A stretch of 6,993 nucleotides of DNA from an uncultured Anaerolineaceae bacterium (GTDB lineage: Bacteria > Chloroflexota > Anaerolineae > Anaerolineales > Anaerolineaceae): positions 1 to 6,993 of the forward strand of contig CALDSL010000505.1 in the NCBI GenBank assembly GCA_937920255.1, read 5' to 3'. Position 1 is the stretch's first letter. The number at the start of each line of letters is the position of its first letter. The translations under genes were made by a program, and so were the position numbers. The notes beneath the pieces are model-generated. The model worked only from the letters and a program-made list of their open reading frames with translations. It ran no database searches and was not told the DNA's origin. This document shows, piece by piece, positions 5,499 to 6,993 of this stretch.

Positions 5499-6993
5499 AT
5501 GAAAACCAAACTTGTTTCCACCCTGATCATCTTTGTTCTCGTAATTACTTTGCAGGCCTGTTCTCCTGCGGCCACCGTGACGCCCGCCCCCATCGCGGTA
5601 GAACCCCAAAGCCCCCGGCAGAACGCGCCTTCCGCCGCTGAGCAGCCGCGGCCCGCGGCTACATTTGCTCCGCCGGTGGAAGAATTCTATGCTCCTCCGG
5701 CTCCTGATAATCAGTTTGAAGACCCAGGTATCAATCCGCAGACGGATACGCGCTACGATCATCTCTCGACCTTTGCACTGGACGTAGACACAGCATCCTA
5801 CAGCGTGATGCGCCGTTATATTCAGGATGGTAATCTACCCCCCTACGACTCGGTGCGCGTTGAGGAATACGTCAATTCCTTTGACCCCGGCTATACCGCG
5901 CCCAACAACGCCGCATTTACCATCTATGCCGACGGGGCTCCCGCTCCGGCTGGTTTTGAAGAATATTTCGAATACGAACCGCGCGGTTCAGACTACATTC
6001 TGCGCTTTGGGGTTCAAGGCTACCGCGTGCCCGATGCTGAGCGCAAGCCCGCCAACTTAACTTTCGTGATCGATGTTTCCGGCTCGATGAACATGGAAAA
6101 CCGGCTGGAGCTCGTCAAGCGATCGCTGCGGCTGCTGGTCAACCGCCTGGATGGGCGCGACAGTGTCGCCATCATCGTCTACGGCACGGATGCGCGCCCG
6201 GTGCTTCGCCCCGTCTCCGCAGATCGCAAGAACACCATCCTGCGCGCGATCGATCGCCTGTCTGCCGAAGGCACCACCAACGTTGAAGCGGGCCTGCAAT
6301 TGGGCTACCACTATGCCAATCAGACGTTCCAGGAAGGCGCGATCAATCGCGTGATCTTGTGCTCCGATGGTGTCGCCAACACCGGCAACACCGATCCCGA
6401 GATCATCTTAAGCGAAGTGGAACGCTATGTCCGCCAGGGGATCACCATGACCAGCATTGGCGTCGGGATGGGTAACTTCAACGATGTAATGATGGAAAAA
6501 CTGGCTGACCGCGGCGATGGTTCGTACTACTACGTCGATACGCTGGATGAGGCGCGCAGCGTGTTTGTGGATAACCTGACTTCCACCCTGCAGGTGATCG
6601 CCAAGGATGCCAAAGTCCAGGTTGATTTCAACAGCGAAATCGTCGAAAGCTATCGTCTGATTGGTTATGAGAATCGCGCGATTGCCGACGAAGATTTCCG
6701 CGATGACAGCGTAGACGCTGGCGAACTGGGCGCGGGTCATTCCGCGGTTGCCCTGTATGCAGTCCGGCTGCGCCCAGGGGCAGAAGGACGTCTGGCCACC
6801 GTTCAACTACGCTGGGAAGACCCTGATAACGGCAACGTGCAGGAGATCAACGGCAACTTCAACACCTGGGAACTCGCCAGCCGGTTTGAGGACAGCACTC
6901 CTCGCTATCAATTGGCCGTCACTGTCGCCCAGTTCGCCGAGATCCTGCGGGAAAGCGGGTACGGCGGTGATATCAGCCTGAATGATCTCGCCC
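5499..6993 (+). CDS. YfbK-family von Willebrand factor A lipoprotein (3' end beyond window)
   Basis: 498 residues are visible, with no stop before the window ends. Order: lipoprotein signal with lipobox LQAC and C21; Pro-rich linker (22-80); the vWF_A N-terminal domain, with STFALDVDTASYSVMRRYI (90-108) and VRVEEYVNSF (119-128); a vWA domain from about 186 with a complete MIDAS metal site, D192-V-S194-G-S196, a Thr at 259/260 and D290; then a DUF3520-like C-terminal domain from about 370 (RLIGYENRAIADEDF, 386-400). Family members sit on the membrane surface and bind protein partners through the metal site; the precise role is unknown. Start at 5499 follows GGAGG (5485-5489); the in-frame ATG at 5478 has no ribosome site. 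Same strand as the kinase-like gene after 111 bp, with its own likely promoter. Confidence 0.92.
   Translation, partial: MKTKLVSTLIIFVLVITLQACSPAATVTPAPIAVEPQSPRQNAPSAAEQPRPAATFAPPVEEFYAPPAPDNQFEDPGINPQTDTRYDHLSTFALDVDTASYSVMRRYIQDGNLPPYDSVRVEEYVNSFDPGYTAPNNAAFTIYADGAPAPAGFEEYFEYEPRGSDYILRFGVQGYRVPDAERKPANLTFVIDVSGSMNMENRLELVKRSLRLLVNRLDGRDSVAIIVYGTDARPVLRPVSADRKNTILRAIDRLSAEGTTNVEAGLQLGYHYANQTFQEGAINRVILCSDGVANTGNTDPEIILSEVERYVRQGITMTSIGVGMGNFNDVMMEKLADRGDGSYYYVDTLDEARSVFVDNLTSTLQVIAKDAKVQVDFNSEIVESYRLIGYENRAIADEDFRDDSVDAGELGAGHSAVALYAVRLRPGAEGRLATVQLRWEDPDNGNVQEINGNFNTWELASRFEDSTPRYQLAVTVAQFAEILRESGYGGDISLNDLA

Noticed and set aside
5431..5502. 23-codon upstream frame whose stop overlaps the vWA start as ATGA
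   Set aside because: No ribosome site, it begins inside the TGTCA repeats, and it would not be transcribed from the proposed promoter. The overlap may be chance.

Overview
The window most resembles a chromosome segment of a Chloroflexota bacterium (Anaerolineae/Caldilineae-like). This is inference from style: lipoproteins with Pro/Thr/Ala-rich linkers after the lipobox, an ATPase fused to an OmpR-type winged helix, a tRNA with no encoded CCA, and a RAYT transposase with 'GTAGGTTGGGTTGA' palindromes. No marker gene fixes the taxon.

Left part (1-1980): every gene is on the minus strand. A small secreted His-rich protein with an EF-hand-like loop (267 to 10) is followed by a REP-associated tyrosine transposase (1003 to 467). 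The transposase lies between two 122-bp, about 92% identical, directly repeated palindromic elements (342-463 and 1034-1155). Next come an AT-rich, unrecognised lipoprotein (1732 to 1175) and a tRNA with anticodon CAT, read as tRNA-Ile2 (1928 to 1857), with an extended -10 promoter. The AT-rich lipoprotein beside the transposon-like unit looks like accessory DNA.

Right part (1980-6993): a GC-rich block arranged around a divergent intergenic region (3056-3183). Leftward runs a 355-aa regulator with an N-terminal P-loop ATPase and a C-terminal PhoB/OmpR-type DNA-binding domain. Rightward runs a 53-aa single-pass membrane peptide gene. It overlaps by ATGA a 681-aa protein that combines a lipoprotein signal, an extracytoplasmic domain, a transmembrane helix and a cytoplasmic aminoglycoside-phosphotransferase/kinase-fold domain with intact catalytic motifs. 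After 111 bp comes a YfbK-family von Willebrand factor A lipoprotein, cut by the window edge. Its upstream region has three TGTCA half-sites at exact 11-bp spacing, the geometry bound by PhoB-type regulators, and then a hairpin that hides its Shine-Dalgarno sequence.

Working model (inference): the ATPase-winged-helix protein controls the divergent and downstream genes. These make an envelope module: a lipid-anchored transmembrane kinase-like protein, a small membrane partner, and a surface vWA lipoprotein.
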